From an uncultured bacterium (GTDB lineage: Bacteria; Patescibacteriota; Microgenomatia; UBA1400; PJMF01): DNA of 5,850 nt. The notes beneath the pieces are model-generated. The model ran no database searches. It saw only the letters and a program-made list of their open reading frames with translations, and was not told where the DNA came from. Both the position numbers and the translations under genes were made by a program. How positions within the stretch are numbered: position 1 is the first letter of the stretch; the number at the start of each line of letters is the position of its first letter. The DNA is taken from positions 1 through 5,850 of the forward strand of contig CAITDX010000024.1 in assembly GCA_903891335.1 (NCBI GenBank), given 5' to 3'. Below, piece by piece: positions 1 to 5,457 of this stretch.

Positions 1-660
1 CTATCTAACACCACTTCCACTCTTGCTCGTGCCAAAGTTAAACTAGAATATACGCTCTATATCCGAGCAGGTCTTTTTTCTGGACTTGTGTTTGCACTGT
101 CATATGGCTATTTGACTTGGATGAGCTTGCCTAACTTGCTTAATAAAGCGGTGGCTGATACCGCAGTGGTTTTGATTGCTTTATCAATGGCTTTGAGCGG
201 CTTAGGATATTTTTTCAACTTTCTTGATCGACAAGTGGTGTATCGTAAACACATTGGTTTAATTGGTTTTGGTTTTGCAGTTTGGCATTTACTTTTATCT
301 TGGGATGCATTTATGCGTCTATTTCAAGAAACTACCTGGGCGACAGGCAAAATGTGGCCGATGTTAACGGGCACGATTGCTTTGGTTGTTTTTACAATCA
401 TGGCGCTAATTTCTAATACCCTCGCAACGCGCTTACTGGGGGGAAAATTGTGGCGGGCGGTTTTGCGCTTTGGGTATGTTGGCTTGTTGTTTGTGTTGGG
501 ACATGTTTTTTTACTCAAAGCGAGTCGGTGGCTGACTTGGTGGCAAGAAGGCATGCAAGGTCCGCCTGCCTTGAGTTTAGTGGTTAGTGTTTTGATCGTA
601 CTGGCAATTCTTTTGCGTTTGCTGCTTGCTTGGAGCTTGGGAGTGCGTAGGAGAAAATGA
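1..660 (+). CDS. Ferric-reductase/MsrQ-like transmembrane heme protein, 5' truncated by the window edge
   Basis: The frame is open from base 1 and ends at TGA 658-660, giving 219 visible residues. The first in-window start codon is GTG 88, but it falls inside the first hydrophobic helix, so the true start lies upstream. About six membrane helices are visible, near residues 23-41, 51-70, 81-101, 121-138, 153-172 and 190-211, followed by a basic tail (RRRK), likely cytoplasmic. The segment YRKHIGLIGFGFAVWH (81-96) and the later WRAVLRFGYVGLLFVLGH (151-168) match the pattern of the ferric reductase-like transmembrane domain shared by MsrQ/YedZ and NADPH oxidases, where histidines bind b-type heme. 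His96 and His168 are in the expected places. The intermediate histidine expected in the W-x3-H-x3-Y motif is Leu155. No partner gene such as msrP is visible downstream. An electron-transfer role is inferred and the substrate is unknown. Confidence 0.7.
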   Translation, partial: LSNTTSTLARAKVKLEYTLYIRAGLFSGLVFALSYGYLTWMSLPNLLNKAVADTAVVLIALSMALSGLGYFFNFLDRQVVYRKHIGLIGFGFAVWHLLLSWDAFMRLFQETTWATGKMWPMLTGTIALVVFTIMALISNTLATRLLGGKLWRAVLRFGYVGLLFVLGHVFLLKASRWLTWWQEGMQGPPALSLVVSVLIVLAILLRLLLAWSLGVRRRK

Positions 661-664
661 CCAC

Positions 665-691
665 TTTACATGTTTCATTTTATGCTAGAAT
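665..691 (+). promoter_or_regulatory. Putative promoter of the ATP-grasp gene
   Basis: An extended -10 element, TGC followed by TAGAAT (683-691), lies in the 66-bp gap after the membrane-protein gene. A TTTACA box at 665-670 could be a -35 element, with a short 15-bp spacer that an extended -10 can tolerate. Transcription would begin near 698, giving a leader of about 28 nt. The same TGCTANANT pattern recurs at the other intergenic promoters of this window. Confidence 0.5.
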
Positions 692-703
692 AATCTTTCA
701 TTA

Positions 704-721
704 GCGTTTTATAGCAAACGC
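704..721 (+). promoter_or_regulatory. Inverted repeat directly upstream of the ATP-grasp start
   Basis: GCGTTT (704-709) and AAACGC (716-721) form a perfect 6-bp stem with a 6-nt loop, ending 5 nt before the ATG. No T-run follows, so it does not look like an intrinsic terminator. It sits where a Shine-Dalgarno sequence would be, and none is visible there. It could modulate translation initiation or be a protein-binding site. Both ideas are inference from position. Confidence 0.35.
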
Positions 722-726
722 ATCCT

Positions 727-2130
727 ATGTCAGAAAAAGACGAACCCCTACCTGCTGCTCATAAAAAAGCAGAGAAAACAGTATACATTTGTAATCTTTC
801 CGAAGATGTTTGGCCTTTCATCGAGGCAATTACTGATCCAGAAAAAAGAAGAATCGAGATTGAGGAGAATGCCAACCTCTCTGATCGCGATCTCTTCACC
901 AATTCTGAAGAAAGCGATCTGGTATTTATCAGCCCCAAACCTTTACAGGAAGATTTTGTTCATTATTTTAAGGATTTGTTTGGCATTCGCAAACTTGAAG
1001 TATTGACCCCCAAAAATCACTCTGGAGAGATTTGCCGAGATATTTTTGAAGATAAGCAGGTTTTCGAGCAATTGGTTGAGCATGCTAATTATGTCAAGAA
1101 ATTAACTCTAATTAGCTATGCCACCAGTCCACAGTTCCTCACCTTGGTCAATCAACTTCGTGATCGCGGCATTACTGTCTATACTCCAGAATCACCAGAA
1201 GAAGAAGATGCTTGGACAGTTAACTTTTATGGTAGCAAGTCGGGTATTCGCCAATTAGCACAGCAGAGTGTAGCGGATGAGCCAGACTTTTTGATGAGCG
1301 ATGGTTTGATTTGTGTCAATATTGTTGATGCAGCCAAAATTGCTGCTAAAAAATATATTAAAGAAGATGGGGTTGTTCTTAAAACCAATAAAGGTCATTC
1401 TGGAGCTGGTGTATTAATTTTGCGACCAGGAGATTTGCCCACTGACTATAAGGCTTGTGAAGAAGCAATCCTGGCGATTTTAAAGCAAGATGCTTACTGG
1501 GATAAGTTTCCGATTGTTATCGAGGATTTGATCAATGTTAACACTGCAGTGGGTGGTGGTTTTCCCAATGTCGAATTCAAAATTAATAAGAGTGGGCGCA
1601 TCGACTTTCTCTATTACTGTGGTTTGAGAGTAACCAAAAACGGCGTGTTTCAAGGCGTAGAAATTAATGAAGATGTGATGAACGATCGTTTGATGACGCG
1701 TATCATGGATATGGGCTTTTTTATTGGTGAGCAGTATGCTGCTAATGGGTATCGGGGCTATTATGATGTAGATTTAGTCGCAGCCAAAAACGGTGAGTTG
1801 TATGTATCTGAGTCAAACACTAGGAGAACTGGTGGGACGCACGTTTACAAGACTGCCTTCAAGCTTATTGGTAAAGATTTCCTTAATGATGCATATGTGC
1901 TGTCAGATAACACTTGGCAATTACCTAAAGGGGCTAGGCCAAGCCTGACTCAACTACTTAAACATCTTCAACCAGTTTTATTTGATAAAAAGACCAAAGA
2001 GGGTATGGTGATTGCTTCTGCCAATTTATTGTCACAAGGTCAACTCGCGTATATCATCTTTGGACAAAATGAGAAGCATGCGCTTGAAATTGAAGCCAAA
2101 GCACATCGTCTTTTAGCCAAGCTGAGCTGA
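727..2130 (+). CDS. ATP-grasp ligase related to peptide ligase PGM1
   Basis: This 467-residue protein has no signal peptide or membrane helix and should be cytosolic. Its architecture fits an N-terminal pre-ATP-grasp region (about 15-185), an ATP-grasp core (about 195-375) and a small C-terminal domain (about 400-467). In the core, VVLKTNKGHSGAGV (about 216-229) looks like the phosphate-binding lysine and glycine-rich loop, VIEDLI (264-269) the adenine-binding strand, and GYYDVDLV (344-351) plus ESNTRRTGGTHVY (362-374) the Mg-ATP-binding acids and asparagine. The E-x-N-x-R-x-TGGTH signature and the C-terminal stretch KEGMVIASANLL...LAYIIFG resemble PGM1-type ligases. In the founding member (pheganomycin synthesis) the enzyme joins an amino-acid-like acid to a peptide through an acyl-phosphate. 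The substrate here is unknown and no biosynthetic cluster is visible. ATG 727 lacks a recognisable Shine-Dalgarno sequence but is the first start after the putative promoter. The 3' end overlaps the convergent methyltransferase gene. Confidence 0.8.
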   Translation: MSEKDEPLPAAHKKAEKTVYICNLSEDVWPFIEAITDPEKRRIEIEENANLSDRDLFTNSEESDLVFISPKPLQEDFVHYFKDLFGIRKLEVLTPKNHSGEICRDIFEDKQVFEQLVEHANYVKKLTLISYATSPQFLTLVNQLRDRGITVYTPESPEEEDAWTVNFYGSKSGIRQLAQQSVADEPDFLMSDGLICVNIVDAAKIAAKKYIKEDGVVLKTNKGHSGAGVLILRPGDLPTDYKACEEAILAILKQDAYWDKFPIVIEDLINVNTAVGGGFPNVEFKINKSGRIDFLYYCGLRVTKNGVFQGVEINEDVMNDRLMTRIMDMGFFIGEQYAANGYRGYYDVDLVAAKNGELYVSESNTRRTGGTHVYKTAFKLIGKDFLNDAYVLSDNTWQLPKGARPSLTQLLKHLQPVLFDKKTKEGMVIASANLLSQGQLAYIIFGQNEKHALEIEAKAHRLLAKLS

Positions 2131-2883
2131 AATTGCCATAAAGAGTGGAAATTCACTGCGAGCTCGGTTTTCCATCCGGGCTTGTTTGCCGGTGCTTTCT
2201 TTATCCGATGACCATTCTTCAATATTTTTGATCACAAAACCAGCTTGTGCAAGCATGTGACTGTAATCTTGCAGGCTGTGGTGGAAAGACCAGGTAATTT
2301 TTTTGTTTTCGCGCTGACTCGTTCCAGGATTCATTTCAATGGGAATTTTCAGAGGAGAGAGGTAGCGATTAAGTACTCGTTGTTGCTGCTTGGTTTTTTG
2401 ATCAACTTGCCAGCTTGATTGGCGAGGGATGCGAAAACAAGGATGATTGAGCACGATGATGAGCTGGCCATTTTTCTTAAGATAGTTAGCAGCATTGTGG
2501 AGGACGTTTTGCGCATGCTCGATATTTTGGAGGGCCAAGATGACGGTGGCTTTGTCAAATTTTTCTTGACGAGGACGAAGTAGTTTACTGAGGTCACAGA
2601 CCATAAATTCATGTTTCTGGTTTTTATTTTGTTTCTGTGCTGCTTGAATCAGGTCTTTGGCGAGATCAAGACCAAGATATTTTTGAATTGGGGGAATATG
2701 ACGGGCTAGGATACCCTGACCACAGGCAAAATCAACTAAAGTATCTGCTGCTTGTAGTTGTAATAAGCGTAGGACTCCAGGTATAACCACATGTTCATGA
2801 TAATAGTGTCCATCTTGGCCAACAATTTTGTTGTACCAGTTGGCCACTTGATTCCATGATGTATCTTTTCTTTTTTGTTGCAC
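2113..2883 (-). CDS. Class I SAM-dependent methyltransferase
   Basis: The 256-residue protein has a Rossmann-type methyltransferase core: motif I VDFACGQGIL (50-59), the acidic residue ending strand 2 in YLGLDLA (69-75, Asp73), FMVCDL (93-98), and ALQNIEHAQNVLHNA (117-131) followed by a post-motif strand, LIIVLNHPCFRIP (141-153). The N-terminus (SWNQVANWYNKIVG, 9-22, then YYHEHVVIPGVLRLL) and the HPCFR segment are typical of a widespread but uncharacterised small-molecule methyltransferase group, so no substrate is assigned. GTG 2883 is the only usable start: upstream in-frame codons contain no start before the stop at 2913-2911, and the conserved N-terminus begins within ten residues. A TATAAT box ends 6 nt before this GTG, predicting a leaderless transcript. 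The gene overlaps the ATP-grasp gene tail to tail by 18 bp. Confidence 0.85.
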   Translation of the reverse strand: MQQKRKDTSWNQVANWYNKIVGQDGHYYHEHVVIPGVLRLLQLQAADTLVDFACGQGILARHIPPIQKYLGLDLAKDLIQAAQKQNKNQKHEFMVCDLSKLLRPRQEKFDKATVILALQNIEHAQNVLHNAANYLKKNGQLIIVLNHPCFRIPRQSSWQVDQKTKQQQRVLNRYLSPLKIPIEMNPGTSQRENKKITWSFHHSLQDYSHMLAQAGFVIKNIEEWSSDKESTGKQARMENRARSEFPLFMAISAQLG

Positions 2884-2888
2884 CCTCG

Positions 2889-2894
2889 TATTAT
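2889..2894 (+). promoter_or_regulatory. Possible plus-strand -10 overlapping the methyltransferase -10
   Basis: TATTAT on the plus strand matches five of six consensus bases and overlaps the minus-strand TATAAT by five bases. It would start transcription near 2901, about 7 nt before the ATG of the downstream gene. There is no plus-strand TGN extension and no convincing -35, so support is weak and rests on position and symmetry. Confidence 0.3.
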
Positions 2895-2898
2895 AGCA
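2890..2898 (-). promoter_or_regulatory. Extended -10 promoter of the methyltransferase gene
   Basis: Read on the minus strand, this is TGC followed by a perfect TATAAT. Six nt (2889-2884) separate it from the GTG start, so the expected transcription start coincides with the first coding base. A perfect TTGACA lies at 2914-2909, but the 13-bp spacer is shorter than sigma70-type promoters normally use, so it may not be functional. Confidence 0.6.
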
Positions 2899-2900
2899 GC

Positions 2901-2905
2901 AGGAG
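2901..2905 (+). promoter_or_regulatory. Closely spaced Shine-Dalgarno supporting ATG 2908
   Basis: AGGAG is separated by only 2 nt (TT) from ATG 2908. The spacing is shorter than usual, but this is the only purine-rich box near the candidate starts. It favours ATG 2908 over the in-frame TTG 2875, which would place the start inside the divergent methyltransferase gene. Confidence 0.45.
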
Positions 2906-2907
2906 TT

Positions 2908-3417
2908 ATGTCAAACGTAATTGTGGTTAATGATTTAATGCAACAGAGTTATCGTTATGAATTGGTGGCGCCAATTGGTCAACAGTTTCACTCTGATTTT
3001 AAACCCCAATTAAGCCCTCAGCAGATGTTGGCTCTGGGAGTTTTTGGTGGGAAGTATATGACAGATTGTAAAGATGAATTTCCTCGTGAATGGTTTGCTC
3101 ATGCTCGACTTTGTCATGAATTTCATGACCCTGCCCTGAATTTTTTTGGAGTCAACGCCAGTCAGCCTCTGCAAGTTTGGCAAGAGAAGGGTTGGATTTA
3201 TAAAGATGACCCTCGTGGTTGGTTTCAGTGGTATGCGCGCTACTTTTTGGGTAGACGATTGACAGATGGTGAGGATGAGCGGCAGATCAAGCGGTGGCGC
3301 TTGTTTCGGCGACATTTAGTACAGGTTGAACGCAATTGTTTGCCTGGTGATTATACTTGTCGACGGGTTCAGCGCCAGGCGCTACTACATTGGGCCTATG
3401 ATGCGAGAAGTATTTAA
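2908..3417 (+). CDS. Conserved protein of unknown function (GWFQWYxRY family)
   Basis: With ATG 2908 the product is 169 residues, soluble, basic and rich in aromatic residues. An in-frame TTG at 2875 would add 11 residues but overlaps the methyltransferase start. I cannot assign a function. I recognise the motif series from conserved hypothetical proteins in bacteria and some eukaryotes: LSPQQMLALGVFGGKYM (35-51), DEFPREWF (56-63), NFFGVNASQPLQVWQEKGWI (78-97), DPRGWFQWYARYFLGRR (101-117), DERQIKRWRLFRRH (123-136) and NCLPGDYTCRRVQRQALLHW (143-162). The density of invariant-looking Trp, Gly, Arg and Asp suggests a folded domain under strong constraint rather than a spurious ORF. Cys144 and Cys151 could pair or bind metal, but no full metal site is visible. 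It diverges from the methyltransferase across 24 bp and ends 7 bp before the convergent glmS stop. Confidence 0.8.
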   Translation: MSNVIVVNDLMQQSYRYELVAPIGQQFHSDFKPQLSPQQMLALGVFGGKYMTDCKDEFPREWFAHARLCHEFHDPALNFFGVNASQPLQVWQEKGWIYKDDPRGWFQWYARYFLGRRLTDGEDERQIKRWRLFRRHLVQVERNCLPGDYTCRRVQRQALLHWAYDARSI

Positions 3418-3424
3418 TCTCGAT

Positions 3425-5179
3425 TTATTTTACTGTCACACTCTTCGCTAAATTTCTTGGCTTATCTGGATCAAGGTTTTTAAGTAGTGCGATTTCATAA
3501 GTCAAAAGTTGTGCGATGATGATGCTGCCGAGATTGCTAAAATCTTTGCTTGGCAGCTTGATGTGAATATCAAACACTTCCTCACTGTCAGTGGCAATGC
3601 CAACCACTTGTGCACCCCGAGCCTTAACCTCATGAGCACTTGAGAGCATGTCTTGTCGATTTTGTTCATCAACTAAACATATGACTGGAGTATTTTTTTC
3701 AATCAAGGCAATTACGCCATGCTTGAGCTCTCCTGCACTGAAGCCTTCAGCATGTATGTATGAGACCTCTTTGATTTTAAGAGCAAACTCGAGCGCACTG
3801 GGGAAATTTGACCCACGACCAAGGATGTACAGATCTTTTTTAGTGCTGAGCGTTTGTGCTGTCTGCCTGATTTGTTTCATAACCTGTGGATTGCTTAGCC
3901 ATTTTTTGAGCTGATCGCAAAACGCTGCAACGCTTGCTTGAAATTTGAAATTTCGGTGCAAGAGATAGTCGCTTAGAGCCATGCCAAAGAGAATGTGAGC
4001 AGTGAGAGCCTTGGTGCTGGCAACCCCAATTTCTGCTCCGACATTGAGTGGGTAGGTAAGGTCGGCATTTTTCATCAATGTTGAGCTAGGCATATTGACT
4101 ACCGAGACAATGAAAACACCTTTGGCTTGCATTTTTTCTACAGCTTCGATGGTATCGGCAGTTTCTCCGCTTTGACTGAGGACGATTGCTAGATCTTGTT
4201 TGTTCCAATTATTTTCGAAATCAGCATAATCATATGCAGGGACATGAAAAACATGTTGCTTATACTTTCTTAACTCGATGGTAGTGTGAAGTGCCGCGTA
4301 ACTGGCAGATCCTGCACCAACTAGATATATATTGCTTGCTAAATCAATTTTTTTTGCAATTTTTTTAAATAAATTATGACTTTCTGACAATACTTTTATG
4401 AGGCTTTCGGTTTGCTCATAAATTTCTTTGAGCATGAAATGTGGGAAATTACCCTTATCAACTGCCAAAGCTTCTTGATCTAACTTTTGAAACAAAGTCG
4501 TTTTAACTGATAGATTTTCTATTTGATAGATTGTGAGTTTTTTTCCTTCAAGGTGGGCAATTTCTTGGTTCTCCAACACATAATACATGTCAGCATCATG
4601 GCTTAATGAGGCTAGGTCTGAAGAAAAGAAAAATGTTCCTCGCTGATTTTTGCCAATAATGAGTGGCGAGCCTTGTCGGTATGCCCAAATACCCCCACTT
4701 TTTTCAAGCAAGAGAATGGTATTGCGTCCAACCATTTGCTGCATAGTTGAAGCAAAACTCTTCAGTTTGATTGCTTGTGCATTTTCTTGTTCAAGTAGGG
4801 CAACAATAACCTCAGTGTCAGTTTGGGTTTTGAACTGATAGCCATTTTTGGTTGCTGTTTTTTTTAATTCTTGATAGTTCTCGAGAACACCATTTTGTAC
4901 AAGTGCAAATGCACCATTGCTAGCGAGATGGGGGTGAGCATTGGCTTGCGTCACACCACCATGAGTAGCCCAGCGCGTGTGTCCGATGGCAATTGTACGA
5001 GGAATGAGTTGTAGCTCTTTAACTAAGCTAATTTTACCGACATGTTTCTCAATGGCAATTTCTTGATCGCAGCTGGCAATACCCCACGAATCATAGCCGC
5101 GATATTCAATTCGTTTGAGTCCAGACAAAACTTTATCATTTGCCGCAATATCACCAATACAGGCGTAAATTCCACACAT
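3425..5179 (-). CDS. glmS: Glutamine--fructose-6-phosphate aminotransferase (isomerizing), GlmS
   Basis: This cytosolic enzyme makes glucosamine-6-phosphate from fructose-6-phosphate and glutamine, the first committed step to UDP-GlcNAc for peptidoglycan and other envelope glycans. The 584-residue product is slightly shorter than the 609 residues of E. coli GlmS. The N-terminal glutaminase domain begins MCGIYACIG with nucleophile Cys2, followed by EYRGYDS (25-31), GHTRWATHG (66-74), NAHPH (80-84), NGVLENY (96-102) and TDTEV (120-124). Two SIS domains follow. SQSGET (335-340) and GAEIGVASTK (381-390) form the sugar-phosphate site. Lys468, Glu471 and His487 match E. coli Lys485, Glu488 and His504. 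The tail KPRNLAKSVTVK is the conserved C-terminal loop. The usual CGTS loop is AGSA (289-292), an unusual change. ATG 5179 is fixed by Cys2 and by an AAGGA Shine-Dalgarno sequence 4 nt upstream. A leader of about 340 nt suggests RNA-level regulation. Confidence 0.97.
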   Translation of the reverse strand: MCGIYACIGDIAANDKVLSGLKRIEYRGYDSWGIASCDQEIAIEKHVGKISLVKELQLIPRTIAIGHTRWATHGGVTQANAHPHLASNGAFALVQNGVLENYQELKKTATKNGYQFKTQTDTEVIVALLEQENAQAIKLKSFASTMQQMVGRNTILLLEKSGGIWAYRQGSPLIIGKNQRGTFFFSSDLASLSHDADMYYVLENQEIAHLEGKKLTIYQIENLSVKTTLFQKLDQEALAVDKGNFPHFMLKEIYEQTESLIKVLSESHNLFKKIAKKIDLASNIYLVGAGSASYAALHTTIELRKYKQHVFHVPAYDYADFENNWNKQDLAIVLSQSGETADTIEAVEKMQAKGVFIVSVVNMPSSTLMKNADLTYPLNVGAEIGVASTKALTAHILFGMALSDYLLHRNFKFQASVAAFCDQLKKWLSNPQVMKQIRQTAQTLSTKKDLYILGRGSNFPSALEFALKIKEVSYIHAEGFSAGELKHGVIALIEKNTPVICLVDEQNRQDMLSSAHEVKARGAQVVGIATDSEEVFDIHIKLPSKDFSNLGSIIIAQLLTYEIALLKNLDPDKPRNLAKSVTVK

Positions 5180-5183
5180 AGAT

Positions 5184-5188
5184 TCCTT
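5184..5188 (-). promoter_or_regulatory. Shine-Dalgarno of glmS
   Basis: AAGGA within an A-rich run lies 4 nt before ATG 5179 on the minus strand. It is the clearest ribosome-binding site of the annotated genes and contrasts with the apparently leaderless neighbours. It is exposed between the last leader hairpin and the start codon. Confidence 0.75.
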
Positions 5189-5197
5189 TTTTTGGTT

Positions 5198-5214
5198 GCG
5201 ACTTCAAAAATCGC
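5198..5214 (-). promoter_or_regulatory. Hairpin just upstream of the glmS Shine-Dalgarno
   Basis: On the minus strand a 7-bp stem (5214-5208 with 5204-5198) closes a 3-nt UUG loop. One pair, 5210 with 5202, is U-G on this strand but C-A on the other. It ends 9 nt before the Shine-Dalgarno sequence. Confidence 0.45.
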
Positions 5215-5270
5215 CTCCAAGAGATAGTTTTGCTAAAAGAAGATTTTTAACTTTCGACTTTGTTGATTTG

Positions 5271-5285
5271 ATCAAAAGCTTTGAT
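5271..5285 (-). repeat. AT-rich inverted repeat in the glmS leader
   Basis: ATCAAA and TTTGAT form a 6-bp stem with a 3-nt loop. It is not followed by a U-run in the glmS direction, so it is not a terminator. AT-rich stems this short also arise by chance. Confidence 0.3.
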
Positions 5286-5296
5286 GGATGGATCTT

Positions 5297-5315
5297 GCAA
5301 TAGAAAATTTATTGC
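5297..5315 (-). promoter_or_regulatory. Hairpin competing with the closing helix of the leader junction
   Basis: GCAATA and TATTGC make a perfect 6-bp stem with a 7-nt loop. Its bases 5314-5315 are also part of the 3' strand of the adjacent junction's closing helix, so the two helices cannot both form completely. Confidence 0.4.
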
Positions 5316-5374
5316 GCTTAACCACCCAGAGGGTCTCCGTAGATGCTCTATAGTTTACCTATAGGTCCGAGCGC
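5314..5374 (-). promoter_or_regulatory. Possible three-way-junction RNA domain in the glmS leader
   Basis: On the minus strand, 5374-5370 pairs with 5318-5314 (5 bp). After a small internal loop, 5367-5364 pairs with 5323-5320 (4 bp, one G-U). Inside, UAUAG/CUAUA (5363-5359 with 5353-5349) closes a GUAAA loop and ACCC/GGGU (5334-5331 with 5327-5324) closes a UCU loop. The 14-nt joining segment 5348-5335 is purine-rich. The shape resembles small ligand-binding aptamers, but it matches no class I can name. It was folded by eye only. Confidence 0.4.
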
Positions 5375-5405
5375 GACGATCTGCTTTTGAGCAAGGCCAT
5401 CGCAT
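5355..5405 (-). CDS. Possible 16-residue leader peptide upstream of glmS
   Basis: ATG 5405-5403 starts a short frame, MRWPCSKADRRARTYR, that stops at TAA 5357-5355. A GAGGA box (5416-5412) sits 6 nt upstream, an ideal Shine-Dalgarno placement within a purine-rich run. An in-frame ATG at 5426 would lengthen it to 23 residues with three consecutive Arg codons but has no such box. Translation would unwind the hairpin at 5404-5372 and the 5' strand of the junction. Frames of this length occur often by chance, so confidence is low. Confidence 0.25.
   Translation of the reverse strand: MRWPCSKADRRARTYR
5372..5404 (-). promoter_or_regulatory. Two-part hairpin in the glmS leader with strand-specific wobble pairs
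   Basis: On the minus strand eight pairs (5404-5397 with 5379-5372) lead through a CC/A internal loop to five pairs (5394-5390 with 5385-5381) and a CAAA tetraloop. Four of the thirteen pairs are G-U, and on the plus strand all four would be A-C mismatches. This is the strongest single indication that the structured RNA is transcribed in the glmS direction. Confidence 0.5.
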
Positions 5406-5425
5406 CCCTCTTCCTCGTCTCCTCA

Positions 5426-5457
5426 TTGTGCAAGATTTACTTTTTTTCTCTGCACAA
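5426..5457 (-). repeat. Inverted repeat early in the glmS leader
   Basis: TTGTGCA (5426-5432) and TGCACAA (5451-5457) form a perfect 7-bp stem around an 18-nt loop that is A-rich on the minus strand. The stem is symmetric, so it gives no strand preference. It could be the first leader hairpin or a protein-binding repeat. Confidence 0.35.

Noticed and set aside
324..554. Minus-strand ORF inside the membrane-protein gene, and similar antisense frames inside glmS and the methyltransferase
   Set aside because: They lie wholly within genes with clear family motifs, have no recognisable domains and no ribosome-binding sites.
2875..2907. TTG 2875 as start of the unknown-function gene
   Set aside because: It would overlap the 5' end of the divergent methyltransferase gene and both -10 boxes, and it has no Shine-Dalgarno sequence. 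ATG 2908 has AGGAG just upstream and keeps all conserved motifs.
2909..2914. Perfect TTGACA (minus strand) as the -35 of the methyltransferase promoter
   Set aside because: The spacer to TATAAT is only 13 bp, too short for normal sigma70-type recognition, and the bases overlap the start codon of the divergent gene. The extended -10 is a better explanation.
3418..3424. Bidirectional terminator between the unknown-function gene and glmS
   Set aside because: The gap is 7 bp, and I saw no GC-rich stem with flanking T or A runs across the junction.
5297..5340. T-box antiterminator, suggested by GGGTGG on the minus strand
   Set aside because: The rest of the conserved T-box sequence, a specifier stem and a terminator are absent, and glmS is not a usual T-box target.
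5320..5410. tRNA or other housekeeping RNA gene (tmRNA, RNase P RNA, SRP RNA)
   Set aside because: No T-loop consensus, acceptor-stem pairing or conserved cores of those RNAs were found on either strand.
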